A stretch of DNA of 64,000 nt, from contig NZ_BSFL01000002.1 of NCBI RefSeq assembly GCF_027922325.1, positions 866,135 through 930,134 on the forward strand. The letters run 5' to 3'. Made by a program: the position numbers and the translations under genes. Positions 7,111 to 15,284 of this stretch are shown one piece after another (positions within the stretch are counted from its first letter, which is position 1; each line of letters opens with the position of its first letter). Origin of the DNA: Methylopila turkensis. GTDB taxonomy: Bacteria > Pseudomonadota > Alphaproteobacteria > Rhizobiales > Methylopilaceae. The notes under the pieces were generated by a model. It was not told the DNA's origin and did no database searches. It worked only from the letters and a program-made list of their open reading frames with translations.

Positions 7111-7740
7111 ATGACCAGACATCCTGACACTGTCAAGATCGACAATCCGGATGGCGCGGGGCGCGACAAGGGCGGGCCCTATCATCATGGCGCGCTGCGC
7201 GAGGCCCTGATTGATGCGGCGGTGTCCATCATCGCCGAACGCGGCGTCGACGGCTTCAGCCTGCGTGAGGCGGCGCGACGCGCCGGCGTGTCGCCGGCCG
7301 CGCCGCAGCACCATTTCGGTGACGTGCGCGGCCTGCTGACCGCGATCGCGACCGCGGGCTTCGCGGAGCTCGGCGACGCCCTCGCCGCGGCCGACGCCCA
7401 GGGGCCGCAGGATCTCCCGGCGCGGCTGCGGCGGCAGGGCGAGGCCTATGTGCGCTTCGCGCTCCGGCAACCCGCGCGCTTCGACGTGATGTGGCGGAAG
7501 ACCCGGATCGACCCCGACGACGCCGCGCTGCGGCAGGCGGCGACCCGCGCCTACGGGTTCCTGAAAGCCGCCGCGGGCGGCGACGCGCAGGACAACGAGG
7601 TCCGCGCGGTCGCCGCATGGTCGCTGGTCCACGGCTTTGCGCGGCTCGCGCTCGACGGCGCGCTCGGCTCAGAGCCCGGCGCCGCCGCGCGCGCCGCGGA
7701 CGCCTTGCTCGCCGGCGTCATGGAGCGGCTGAAGGACTGA
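7111..7740 (+). CDS. TetR/AcrR family transcriptional regulator
   Basis: A 209-residue protein. An N-terminal TetR helix-turn-helix (about residues 28-75) contains ALIDAAVSIIAERGVDGFSL and 'LREAARRAGVSPAAPQHHFGD', with the family's typical YHHGALREAL lead. The C-terminal part (80-209) is a TetR_C_33-like ligand-binding bundle with 'EAYVRFALRQPARFDVMWR'. Members with this lead (YHHG-type) usually repress an adjacent gene. The likely target is the divergent membrane-protein operon. The inducer is unknown. Confidence 0.9.
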   Translation: MTRHPDTVKIDNPDGAGRDKGGPYHHGALREALIDAAVSIIAERGVDGFSLREAARRAGVSPAAPQHHFGDVRGLLTAIATAGFAELGDALAAADAQGPQDLPARLRRQGEAYVRFALRQPARFDVMWRKTRIDPDDAALRQAATRAYGFLKAAAGGDAQDNEVRAVAAWSLVHGFARLALDGALGSEPGAAARAADALLAGVMERLKD

Positions 7741-7752
7741 CGGCCTGCGGTC

Positions 7753-9321
7753 CTAGGCGTTTTCCGGCGCGTAGGTGAAGGTCCACGTCTCGGTCAGGGC
7801 GCGCTCGCCCGCCTTCAGGAAGGCGCGCAGCTCCATCGCGCGGCCGGTGTCCGCCTGCACGTCGATGCCGACGCGGAAGCCGCCGATGCGCGGGTTCGGC
7901 GTCACGAAGGCGCCGCCGATGCGGCCCGAGGACGACGAGGGCGCCACCTGCACCCGCGACGGGTCGTTCAGGTAGTAGGGAAGATCGCCGCCGGCGAAGT
8001 CGATGATGAAGCGCTGGGCCCCCGGCGGAACCGGCTCGGCCGAGCCGAGAGCCGCGGCGCGCGTCGGATAGGTGTTCACGGCGCGCCCGCCCGGATGCAT
8101 CCGGCCGTCCGAGGACAACGACTTCAGCCGGTACCCGTAGACCCGCTCCTGACCCGCCTCGACCGGCTCGTTCGACACCCAGAAGGCGACGATGTTGTCG
8201 TTGGTCTCGTCATCGGTCGGCAGTTCCACCAGCTCCACGCGGCCGGCGCCCCAACCCTCGCGGGGCTCAACCCAGTAGCTCGGACGAAGCTGATAGGCGA
8301 GGTCGAGATCCTGATAGTGCTCGAACAGCCGATCGCGCTGCATAAGCCCGAAGCCGCGCGGATTGGCGTCGAGGAAGGACGAGATCTGCGGCGTCTTCGG
8401 GTTGCGCAGCGGGCGCCACACCCACTCGCCTCCGCCGGTCTGAAGCAGCAGGCCGTCCGAATCGTGCAGTTCGGGGCGGAAGTCGTTGAAGTGGCGGCGC
8501 TGGTTCTCGCCGTAGAAGAACATCGAGGTCAGCGGCGCGATGCCGAGCTTGGCGATCGGCTTGCGGGCGATCAGCGTCGCGGTGACGTCCACCACGGTGT
8601 CGACGTCGGGGTAGACGACGAAACGGTAGGCGCCGGCGAGCGACGGGCCGTCCAGCAGCGCGTAGATCGTCGCGCGATCGGCGTTCGCTCCTGGCATCTC
8701 GACCCAGAATTCGCGGAAGTCCGGGAACTCCTCGGCGTTCGGGCCGCCGCTGTCGATCGCCACCCCGCGCGCCGAGATGCCGTAGACCTGATTGCGGCCG
8801 AGCACGCGGAAGTAGCTCGCGCCGATGAAGGAGATCAGCTCGTCGAACACCCGGGGATCGTTCAGTGGGTAGTGCAGGCGGAAGCCGGCGAAGCCGAGGT
8901 CGACCGGCAGCGGGCGGTCGAACTTGTTGCCGCCGTAGTCGAACAGGGAGCCGGAATAGGGCGCGGGCGTCGCGATGCCGTCCCGCACCACGTTCACCAC
9001 CACGGGACGTCGATAGAGGAAGCCCGGGTGGAAGAACTGCATTCGGAACGGACCGCCGCCCGCCGCGAACAGGGCGCGGTCGGGCCGGAAGCGGATGTCG
9101 CGGTACTGATCGAAGGTGAGGTTGCGCAACCCCTCCGGCAGCTCGCGCGCGGACGGATCGTAGGGCTGGCGGGCCAGATCCCGCGCCCGGCGGACGACGT
9201 CCTCATAGCCGAAGGCGGGCTGCGGCGACGGCTGGGCGACGGCCTTGGTGGTCGCGAAGGCGGCCGCCGCGCCGCCGAGAACGAGCGCGCCGCGGCGCGT
9301 GAAGGCAAGGCGATCGGTCAT
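7753..9321 (-). CDS. glucan biosynthesis protein, MdoG/OpgG-OpgD family (copy 1)
   Basis: A 522-residue periplasmic protein for osmoregulated periplasmic glucan synthesis. The start at ATG 9321 gives a twin-arginine signal (FTRRGALVLGGAAAAFA, cleavage near AVAQ). The mature part matches the MdoG family along its length: 'PFRMQFFHPGFLYRRPVVVN', 'FAGFRLHYPLN', 'FIGASYFRVLGRNQVYGISA', 'HDSDGLLLQTGGGEWVWRPL' and 'QRDRLFEHYQDLDLAYQLRP'. The Tat signal points to OpgD rather than the Sec-exported OpgG of E. coli. An in-frame TTG 12 nt further upstream is less likely; neither start has a strong ribosome site. A second copy lies at 13073-14746. Confidence 0.9.
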   Translation of the reverse strand: MTDRLAFTRRGALVLGGAAAAFATTKAVAQPSPQPAFGYEDVVRRARDLARQPYDPSARELPEGLRNLTFDQYRDIRFRPDRALFAAGGGPFRMQFFHPGFLYRRPVVVNVVRDGIATPAPYSGSLFDYGGNKFDRPLPVDLGFAGFRLHYPLNDPRVFDELISFIGASYFRVLGRNQVYGISARGVAIDSGGPNAEEFPDFREFWVEMPGANADRATIYALLDGPSLAGAYRFVVYPDVDTVVDVTATLIARKPIAKLGIAPLTSMFFYGENQRRHFNDFRPELHDSDGLLLQTGGGEWVWRPLRNPKTPQISSFLDANPRGFGLMQRDRLFEHYQDLDLAYQLRPSYWVEPREGWGAGRVELVELPTDDETNDNIVAFWVSNEPVEAGQERVYGYRLKSLSSDGRMHPGGRAVNTYPTRAAALGSAEPVPPGAQRFIIDFAGGDLPYYLNDPSRVQVAPSSSSGRIGGAFVTPNPRIGGFRVGIDVQADTGRAMELRAFLKAGERALTETWTFTYAPENA

Positions 9322-9398
9322 CGTACGCTGCAAACAGATTGAGGCGGGGAGCTCGACCGAGCCGTAGGACGATCGCGCGGCGTCTGCAAGATGGCGCG

Positions 9399-9827
9399 CT
9401 AGCCGGCCCCCGCCGCCTCGCGCTCGCGGAAGGCGCGACGGGCGCTCTCAACCTCAGCGTAATGCGCTTCCGCCCAGATCCAAACCCCGCAGAACGCCGC
9501 GCCGAGACTGCGGCCGAGCTCTGTGAGGGCGTAGTCCACGTGCGGCGGCACCACGGGATGCACGGTCCGCGTCAGCAGGCCGTCCCGCTCCATCTGGCGC
9601 ACCGTCTTGGTCAGCATCTTCTGGCTGATGCCTCCGACCGCGCGGGCGATCTCGGTGAAGCGCAGCACGCCGCCCTCCTCCAGCGTCTCGAGCACCAGCA
9701 TGGTCCACTTGTCCGCGACCTGCCCGATGACGTCGTTCACCAGCGCCTCGATCGCGGGATCGACGGTCTGGGGCGGCGGGTGGCGACGCTTCGCCTCGAT
9801 CGAGGGGTCCTCGGCGAACCGCTTCAT
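9399..9827 (-). CDS. HxlR family transcriptional regulator
   Basis: A 142-residue winged-helix regulator. The HxlR signature is clear: VADKWTMLVLETLEEGGVLR, 'FTEIARAVGGISQKMLTKTV' and 'QMERDGLLTRTVHPVVPPHV' followed by 'YALTELGRSL'. ATG 9827 is preferred because GGAG lies 9 nt before it; a GTG at 9833 is also possible. It is divergent from an SDR dehydrogenase gene 104 bp away, the classic HxlR arrangement in which the regulator controls the adjacent reductase in response to an electrophile or quinone. The signal is not known here. Confidence 0.9.
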   Translation of the reverse strand: MKRFAEDPSIEAKRRHPPPQTVDPAIEALVNDVIGQVADKWTMLVLETLEEGGVLRFTEIARAVGGISQKMLTKTVRQMERDGLLTRTVHPVVPPHVDYALTELGRSLGAAFCGVWIWAEAHYAEVESARRAFREREAAGAG

Positions 9828-9931
9828 CCTCACGCTCTCCTTTCGGTAACTATGGAACTTTCGGGAGCGTACTTCCCATCGGAGAGCTTCAATTTATCCT
9901 TCCGGTCGTCGAACAACAAGGAACGACGATT

Positions 9932-10681
9932 ATGGACATCGGCAACGCCACCATCCTCATCACCGGCGGCGGTTCCGGCATCGGCCGGGGCCTCGCGGAA
10001 GCCTTCCACGCGGCGGGCTCCAAGGTCATCGTCACCGGACGCCGGCAGGCCGCGCTGGACGCCGTCACGGCGGCCAACCCCGGCATGGCGTCGATGGTTC
10101 TCGACGTGACCGACGCGGCCGCCATTCCGGCCTTCGCCGAACGGCTGATCGCCGAACATCCCGCCCTCGACGCCGTCCTCAACAACGCCGGGATCATGGT
10201 CCCGGAGGACGTGCCCGCCGGCGGCCATCTGGAGACGGCGGAGCAGACGGTCGCGACCAATCTGCTCGGGCCGATCCGGCTGACGGCGGCGCTGCTGCCG
10301 CATCTGCTGACCCGCCAGCGCGCCACGGTGCTGACCGTGTCGTCGGGCCTCGCCTTCGTGCCGCTCGCGCTGACCCCGACCTATTCGGCGACAAAGGCGG
10401 CGATCCACGCCTACTCGGTCGCGCTGCGGCGCCAGTTGCGGGACACGCCGGTCAAGGTCGTGGAGATCGCGCCGCCCTACGTGCAGACCACGCTCATGGG
10501 CGAGGCCCAGGCCTCCGATCCGAACGCCATGCCGCTCGATGAATTCCTTGCGGAGACCATGAGCCTGCTCGCGCAGCCCGACGCGACGGAGATCGTGGTG
10601 GAGCGCTGCAAGCCCCTGCGCTTCGCGGCCGAACGCGGCGAGATGGCCGCCACCTTCGAGGCCCTGAACAAGCTTCACTGA
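9932..10681 (+). CDS. short-chain dehydrogenase/reductase, DltE-like
   Basis: A 249-residue classical SDR. The cofactor motif is ITGGGSGIGRGLAEAF (residues 10-25), with NNAG at about 87 and the catalytic S...Y-x3-K as 'SSGLAF...YSATKAAIH'. The Arg after the second strand (TGRRQ) favours NADP(H). The sequence resembles DltE/YdfG-like oxidoreductases; the substrate cannot be read from sequence. The gene is divergent from an HxlR regulator, which probably controls it. It ends 84 nt before the promoter of the decarboxylase unit. Confidence 0.9.
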   Translation: MDIGNATILITGGGSGIGRGLAEAFHAAGSKVIVTGRRQAALDAVTAANPGMASMVLDVTDAAAIPAFAERLIAEHPALDAVLNNAGIMVPEDVPAGGHLETAEQTVATNLLGPIRLTAALLPHLLTRQRATVLTVSSGLAFVPLALTPTYSATKAAIHAYSVALRRQLRDTPVKVVEIAPPYVQTTLMGEAQASDPNAMPLDEFLAETMSLLAQPDATEIVVERCKPLRFAAERGEMAATFEALNKLH

Positions 10682-10765
10682 ACCGGCGCGCGGTCTCCGC
10701 GGAAGCGGTTCCGGCGAAACCAGATTCCCTCAAAAATATTCGCCGTCGCGGGCTGAAAGTTTTTC

Positions 10766-10793
10766 TTGAATGCGACGGCGAACACCCTTATGT
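10766..10793 (+). promoter_or_regulatory. Candidate promoter of the decarboxylase leader
   Basis: TTGAAT (10766-10771) and TTATGT (10788-10793) are 16 nt apart. The -35 hexamer lies next to the right arm of a perfect 9-bp inverted repeat, CGCCGTCGC (10741-10749) and GCGACGGCG (10772-10780), which could be the end of the SDR transcript or an operator. Transcription from here would start near 10800 and give a leader of about 430 nt. Confidence 0.4.
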
Positions 10794-10799
10794 CCAGCG

Positions 10800-11230
10800 C
10801 TGCCCAATGAACGCGTGCCTGTGTCGTGTGTCGGGTTGGCGGGAACTCCCCGCCGGGCAACCCGATGGCCGGAAATCCCAACCGGCTCTAAGTCGCCTCT
10901 CCGGCGGCGGACGCGACGTGAAGCAACGACGTAGAGGGCTTTTTTGGTCTCTGCCGGCTGTCCAAACGCCGGGGTCACTGAAGAGGCGACTACTTCCTTG
11001 CCGGGCGTGCGGGTCTCCGGGTTTTCCCCAAGTCCCAAGCGTGGCGCCGACCTTGCCGAGACGGTTCGCACCGTCGCGACGGTCGTCGTGACTACGGCGT
11101 GATCGAACGGCCGGGCTCCTGACGGAGCCGGCCGCGGGATGCTGACGACGACCGAGGCGCGTCTCCAACGCGCGCTCCGGGCGATCGGCGTCCCTCAACC
11201 GTCACTCTGAACTTGCGTTGGGAACCCGCC
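10800..11230 (+). ncRNA. Long structured leader, candidate speF cis-regulatory RNA
   Basis: The 430 nt before the decarboxylase have no convincing gene but strong pairing potential. TCGGGTT (10831-10837) pairs with AACCCGA (10859-10865) around an inner GGCGGG/CCCGCC stem. AGTCGCCTCT (10891-10900) pairs perfectly with AGAGGCGACT (10982-10991). CGGTCGTCGT (11080-11089) pairs with ACGACGACCG (11145-11154) and encloses the hairpin 11109-11133. A conserved speF RNA of about this size is known upstream of alphaproteobacterial ornithine decarboxylase genes, so position and structure fit. I could not test it against the family model, so membership is inferred. A 23-codon frame (11139-11210) overlaps the last stem. 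Confidence 0.6.
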
Positions 11231-12388
11231 ATGGCCTCTCACCTCGCCGCCCTCGACAACGACCGCATCCGCCGTTTCCTCGCGGAGAAGAACTCGTCCG
11301 AGCCGATCCTCGTGGTCGACAGCGAGATCGTGCGCGACAACTACGCGAAGATCGCGCACGCGCTGCCGGACACGCGGGTGTTCTATGCGGTGAAGGCCAA
11401 CCCGGCGCCTGAGATCCTCAGCCTGCTGGCGGAGCTCGGCTCGTGCTTCGACTGCGCTTCCGTGGTCGAGATCGACATGGCGCTCGCCACCGGCGCGGGC
11501 CCCGAGCGCATCTCGTTCGGCAACACCATCAAGAAGGAGCGCGACGTCGCCGCCGCCTACGCTCGCGGCGTGCGCCTGTTCGCGGTCGACTGCCGCGAGG
11601 AGGTCGAGAAGGTCGCGCGCCAGGCGCCCGGCTCGCGCGTGTTCTGCCGCATCCTGGCCGACGGCGCCGGCGCCGAGTGGCCGCTGTCGCGCAAGTTCGG
11701 CTGCGTTCCGGAGATGGCCGTCGGCGTGCTCGAGCACGCCCATCGCCTCGGCCTGACCGCCTATGGCGTGTCGTTCCACGTCGGCTCGCAGCAGAACAAC
11801 GTCGGCGCCTGGGACTCCGCGCTCGCCTCGGCCTCGCAGATCTTCCGCGACTGCGCCGAGCGCGGCATCACGCTGTCGATGGTCAACCTCGGCGGCGGGT
11901 TCCCGACCCGCTACCTCAAGGACATCCCGGCGGTCGAGGCCTATGGCGAGGCGATCTTCGAGGGCCTGCGCGCGCATTTCGGCAACCGCATCCCGGAGAC
12001 GATCATCGAGCCGGGCCGCGGCATGGTCGGCAACGCCGGCGTGATCGAGGCCGAGGTGGTGCTGGTGTCGAAGAAGTCCGAGGCGGCCGACGAGCTGCGC
12101 TGGGTCTACCTCGACATCGGCAAGTTCGGCGGTCTCGCCGAGACCATGGACGAGGCGATCCGCTACCCGATCCGCACCGCGCGGGACGGCGACGCGATGA
12201 GCCCGTGCGTGCTCGCCGGCCCGACCTGCGATTCGGCCGACGTGATGTACGAGAAGGCGCCCTACGCGCTGCCCGTGAGCCTCGAGATCGGCGACAAGGT
12301 GCTGATCGAGGCGACCGGCGCCTACACCACGACTTACGCCGCGGTCGCGTTCAACGGCTTCGCGCCGCTCGCCTCCGTCGTCATCTGA
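11231..12388 (+). CDS. odc2: ornithine/lysine decarboxylase, fold-III PLP type (Odc2-like)
   Basis: A 385-residue alanine-racemase-fold decarboxylase that converts ornithine (and probably lysine) to putrescine (cadaverine). The PLP lysine is K55 in FYAVKANPAP. Other family motifs are 'FDCASVVEIDMAL', 'SFGNTIKKERD', 'FHVGSQQ', NLGGGFP, EPGRGMVG and the eukaryotic-ODC-type active-site loop with C333 in GPTCDSADV. The ATG at 11231 is preferred to an in-frame TTG 18 nt upstream because homologues begin near MASHLAALD. The gene sits behind a long structured leader and is followed 35 nt later by a GNAT gene, an arrangement common in Rhizobiales. Confidence 0.92.
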   Translation: MASHLAALDNDRIRRFLAEKNSSEPILVVDSEIVRDNYAKIAHALPDTRVFYAVKANPAPEILSLLAELGSCFDCASVVEIDMALATGAGPERISFGNTIKKERDVAAAYARGVRLFAVDCREEVEKVARQAPGSRVFCRILADGAGAEWPLSRKFGCVPEMAVGVLEHAHRLGLTAYGVSFHVGSQQNNVGAWDSALASASQIFRDCAERGITLSMVNLGGGFPTRYLKDIPAVEAYGEAIFEGLRAHFGNRIPETIIEPGRGMVGNAGVIEAEVVLVSKKSEAADELRWVYLDIGKFGGLAETMDEAIRYPIRTARDGDAMSPCVLAGPTCDSADVMYEKAPYALPVSLEIGDKVLIEATGAYTTTYAAVAFNGFAPLASVVI

Positions 12389-12423
12389 CCGCCCAGGTCG
12401 TCTAACCCCTTCAGGAGGGTTTC

Positions 12424-12969
12424 ATGGCCGTCATTCTGGACGAGGGCCCGGCTGACGCCGGCGCCCGCGAGGCCCTGCTCGACCGCGCCTTCGGCCCGGC
12501 CCGCTTCGCCAAGACCTGCGAGCGGCTGCGCGAAGGCCGGCTGCCGGCGCGGGGGCTCGCGCTCAAGGCCGTCGACGCGTCCGGCCGCATGGTCGGCACG
12601 CTGCGCTTCTGGCATGTCGCCGCGGGCGACCGCGCCGCGCTGATGCTCGGCCCGCTCGCGGTGGAGCGGGACGCGCGCGAGGAGGGAGTCGGCTCCGCGC
12701 TGATGCGCGAAGGGCTCGCCCGCGCCGCGTCGCTCGGCCATGACGCGGTCGTGCTGGTCGGCGACGCGCCCTACTACGCCCGCTTCGGCTTCGCGGCCGA
12801 GGCGGCCGAAGGCCTGAGCCTGCCCGGCCCGGTGGAGCGCGCGCGCTTCCTCGCGCTCGAACTGCAGGCCGGCGCCCTCGACGGCGCGAGCGGCATGGTG
12901 CGCGCCACCGGCGCGATCGCCCTGCCGCGCCGCGCGGCCGTGGTCGCCGCTCCGAAACGGGCCGCCTGA
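12424..12969 (+). CDS. GNAT family N-acetyltransferase
   Basis: A 181-residue acetyltransferase. The acetyl-CoA loop is in 'RDAREEGVGSALMREGLARA' (about residues 82-101), preceded by the strand 'LMLGPLAVERD' and followed by 'DAVVLVGDAPYYARFGF', the YhbS-like GNAT pattern. AGGAGG lies 6 nt before the ATG. It is the second gene after the decarboxylase with a 35-nt gap, so polyamine or amine acetylation is a reasonable guess, but the sequence does not show the substrate. Confidence 0.88.
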   Translation: MAVILDEGPADAGAREALLDRAFGPARFAKTCERLREGRLPARGLALKAVDASGRMVGTLRFWHVAAGDRAALMLGPLAVERDAREEGVGSALMREGLARAASLGHDAVVLVGDAPYYARFGFAAEAAEGLSLPGPVERARFLALELQAGALDGASGMVRATGAIALPRRAAVVAAPKRAA

Positions 12970-13061
12970 GAAAGGCGCCCGTCCCAACCCCTCGCCCGAT
13001 ACGATTGACGGCGAGGACGCCGGCGAGCCGCGTCGCGAAGACCGGCTTCGGCCAAGCGCCT

Positions 13062-13087
13062 GACGCCCCGCCTCACCGCGGGGCGTC
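13062..13087. terminator. Bidirectional terminator hairpin between GNAT and opg copy 2
   Basis: GACGCCCCGC (13062-13071) and GCGGGGCGTC (13078-13087) form a perfect 10-bp stem with a 6-nt loop. The stop codon of the converging opg gene (13073-13075) lies in the loop. No T run follows on either strand. Confidence 0.5.
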
Positions 13088-14746
13088 AGGCGCAGGCGGC
13101 GGCGGAGCCGGCGGATGGTACTGGAACAGCCAGGTCTCGGTCAGCACCCGGTCCCCGACCTTGAGGTAGCAGCGCATCTCGACCGGATCGGAGCCTTCCG
13201 CCGTCAGGTCGAACTGCGCGCGCCAGTGGCCCGCGACGTCGCTCGGCACCGCCTCCGCGTAGACATAGGAGAACGTGCCGCGCGAGGCCGACAGCACCGG
13301 CTCGACGGTCTGGCCGTAGGGAATGTCGGCGAGCGGCCCGCCCAGGAACTCGACCATGAACTTGCGCACGCCCTGCGGGCGCGGCAGGCCCGGCTGGCCG
13401 CCGCGGCCGAGCCGCGTCGCGACCACCCGGCCGAGCGGGGTCGGATAGGGCTCCTCGTCTTGCCAATAGAGCTTGTAGGCGAGCGAGACCGTCTTGCCCG
13501 CCTTGGCAGGCTCCGCCGGAATCCAGTAGGCGACCACGTTGTCGTGGATCTCGTCGTCGGTCGGCAGCTCCACGAGCTGCACCGCGCCCTTGCCCCAGTC
13601 GCCGACCGGCTCGATCCAGGTCGACGGCCGATCCTCGTACTTCACGCCGTCCTGGTAGTGGTCGAACACCCGGTCGCGCTGCAGCAGGCCGAAGCCCCGC
13701 GGGCGCTCGTCGGAGAAGGTCGAGGTCATGATGCGCGGCGGATTGTTCAGCGGCCGCCAGATGCGCTCGCCGGAGCCGGTCCACATCGCGAGGCCGTCGG
13801 AATCGTGCACCTCCGGCCTCCAGTCGATCAGCTCCGGCTTCGCCGTCTCGGAGTACCAGTACATCGAGGTCAGCGCCGCGAGCCCCAGCCGCGGAAGGTC
13901 CCTGCGCATTGTGCAGGCGGCTTCGATCTCCATCAGCGTGCCTTGCGGCGTGCGGCGGATCAGGAAGCGGTAGGCGCCCGCGAGCGAGGGCCCGTCGAGC
14001 AGCGCGTAGACCGTGACGGGCTCGCCGTCGGCCTTGGCCGGCTCGAACCAGAACGAGGTGAAATCGGGAAACTCCTCGGCCGCGCCAGGCTCCGGAAACA
14101 GCGCGACGCCGCGGGCCGACATACCGACCTGTCCGAGGCCGCCGATCGCGCGGAAGTAGGAGGCGCCGAGGAAGGTCGCGAACGGCTCGCGCGTCTTCCA
14201 GTCGCCCTTGTCGGTGACCTCGTTCTTGGCCTCGCGCACCCAGAAGCCCGCATAGGCGGACGGCTGCGGGGGCAGCCCCTTCGCGACGTGGTCCGCCGGC
14301 ATGTCGAAATAGGCCGGATCGTAGAGGATCTCGCGCGACTGGCCGTCGGCGACGGCGTGCATGCGCACCGTCTTCGGGAAGAACTGCCCGACATGCATGA
14401 AGGTGATGGGATAGGCGCCGGGCGACTTGCCGTAGAGCGCGTGATCCGGATTGAACTTCAGCTTGCCGTGCGCGTCGTAGTCGATCTTGCGCACAATCTC
14501 GGGGTTCGGCCGTGGCGGCTCGGCGTAGGGCTTGGAGGCCTTGTCGAGCGCGAGCTTCTTGAGGCCGTCGTAGGAGAACGGCTCGGCGGGACCGAACTTG
14601 AGGTCGTCGACGCCGCCCGCGCCTTGCGCGAAGGCCTCCGCCCCGAAGGCGACGGCGGCTTGCGCGGCGAGCCCGATCTTCAGCAGAACGCGGCGGTCGA
14701 GGAGAATGTCGGAGGTTTCGCGGGACGGCACGTGGGGGACGCTCAT
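13073..14746 (-). CDS. glucan biosynthesis protein, MdoG/OpgG-OpgD family (copy 2)
   Basis: A 557-residue MdoG-family protein. The start at ATG 14746 gives a lead with a twin-Arg-like signal (LLDRRVLLKIGLAAQAAVAF, cleavage after AFAQ). Mature-domain motifs parallel copy 1: 'YPITFMHVGQFFPKTVRMHA', 'FLGASYFRAIGGLGQVGMSA', 'EVHDSDGLAMWTGSGERIWR', 'QRDRVFDHYQDGVKYEDRPS' and 'WGKGAVQLVELPTDDEIHDN'. It ends with a Pro-rich tail. The two copies clearly diverged long ago. The role is in osmoregulated periplasmic glucan assembly or substitution; a glucosyltransferase gene (opgH) is not in the window. Confidence 0.9.
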   Translation of the reverse strand: MSVPHVPSRETSDILLDRRVLLKIGLAAQAAVAFGAEAFAQGAGGVDDLKFGPAEPFSYDGLKKLALDKASKPYAEPPRPNPEIVRKIDYDAHGKLKFNPDHALYGKSPGAYPITFMHVGQFFPKTVRMHAVADGQSREILYDPAYFDMPADHVAKGLPPQPSAYAGFWVREAKNEVTDKGDWKTREPFATFLGASYFRAIGGLGQVGMSARGVALFPEPGAAEEFPDFTSFWFEPAKADGEPVTVYALLDGPSLAGAYRFLIRRTPQGTLMEIEAACTMRRDLPRLGLAALTSMYWYSETAKPELIDWRPEVHDSDGLAMWTGSGERIWRPLNNPPRIMTSTFSDERPRGFGLLQRDRVFDHYQDGVKYEDRPSTWIEPVGDWGKGAVQLVELPTDDEIHDNVVAYWIPAEPAKAGKTVSLAYKLYWQDEEPYPTPLGRVVATRLGRGGQPGLPRPQGVRKFMVEFLGGPLADIPYGQTVEPVLSASRGTFSYVYAEAVPSDVAGHWRAQFDLTAEGSDPVEMRCYLKVGDRVLTETWLFQYHPPAPPPPAPDAPR

Positions 14747-14948
14747 CGACGGAGACGGGGCCAAACGACGACCCGCAACGGTCCCGCCCAAGGCGGACCG
14801 CACGGCCGCGCCGCGCGATCCTTGTCCGTCAGGAGGTCCCGTCCGCGGTCGTCGCGGACAAGACATAGAGCGCCGTTTGCGTCCGGTCGATGACCTCGAA
14901 GGTCAAGCCGGCGCGATCATGAGGAGGGTGTAACGGCGGAAGGTCCGA

Positions 14949-15077
14949 TCAGCGGCCGTAGGCGGAGTGGTGCGGCGCATCCGACGACTTGGTCACCGCT
15001 TCGGCGGGCGACAGCGGCAGCGCCGCCACGCCGACCACTACGGACAGGATCGAGGCGAAAAAGATCACGACACGCAT
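14949..15077 (-). CDS. Small secreted hypothetical protein (42 aa)
   Basis: A short frame starting MRVVIFFASILSVVVGVAAL, a convincing Sec signal peptide with a likely cleavage near SPAEA. It leaves a mature peptide of only about 16 residues ending HHSAYGR. The third-position G/C bias fits coding DNA. It stands alone between opg copy 2 and copA on the same strand. The ribosome site is weak (GGAAC 9 nt upstream). No function is known to me. Confidence 0.45.
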   Translation of the reverse strand: MRVVIFFASILSVVVGVAALPLSPAEAVTKSSDAPHHSAYGR

Positions 15078-15284
15078 GGACTGAGTTCCGGAATGGGGCT
15101 CGCGGGCGACGAGATTGCCGAGGGAGGCTTAACGATCCGATATTGAACGCCGAAGTCGTCAAACCGTTTCACCGCGCCCGCGGGGAATTCGCCTGCTGCC
15201 GTCCGGCGGTCAAGGCGTCCGGCCGGGTCGTACGGGTTGCGCACAGGGCCGGCCGCGCATAGGCGCCGCCCTGTGGCGCCCGCG

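Noticed and set aside
10807..11091. A 94-codon frame inside the decarboxylase leader
   Set aside because: It has no signal, no ribosome site and an Arg/Pro/Ser-rich product. The RNA stems cover the same segment and give a better explanation.
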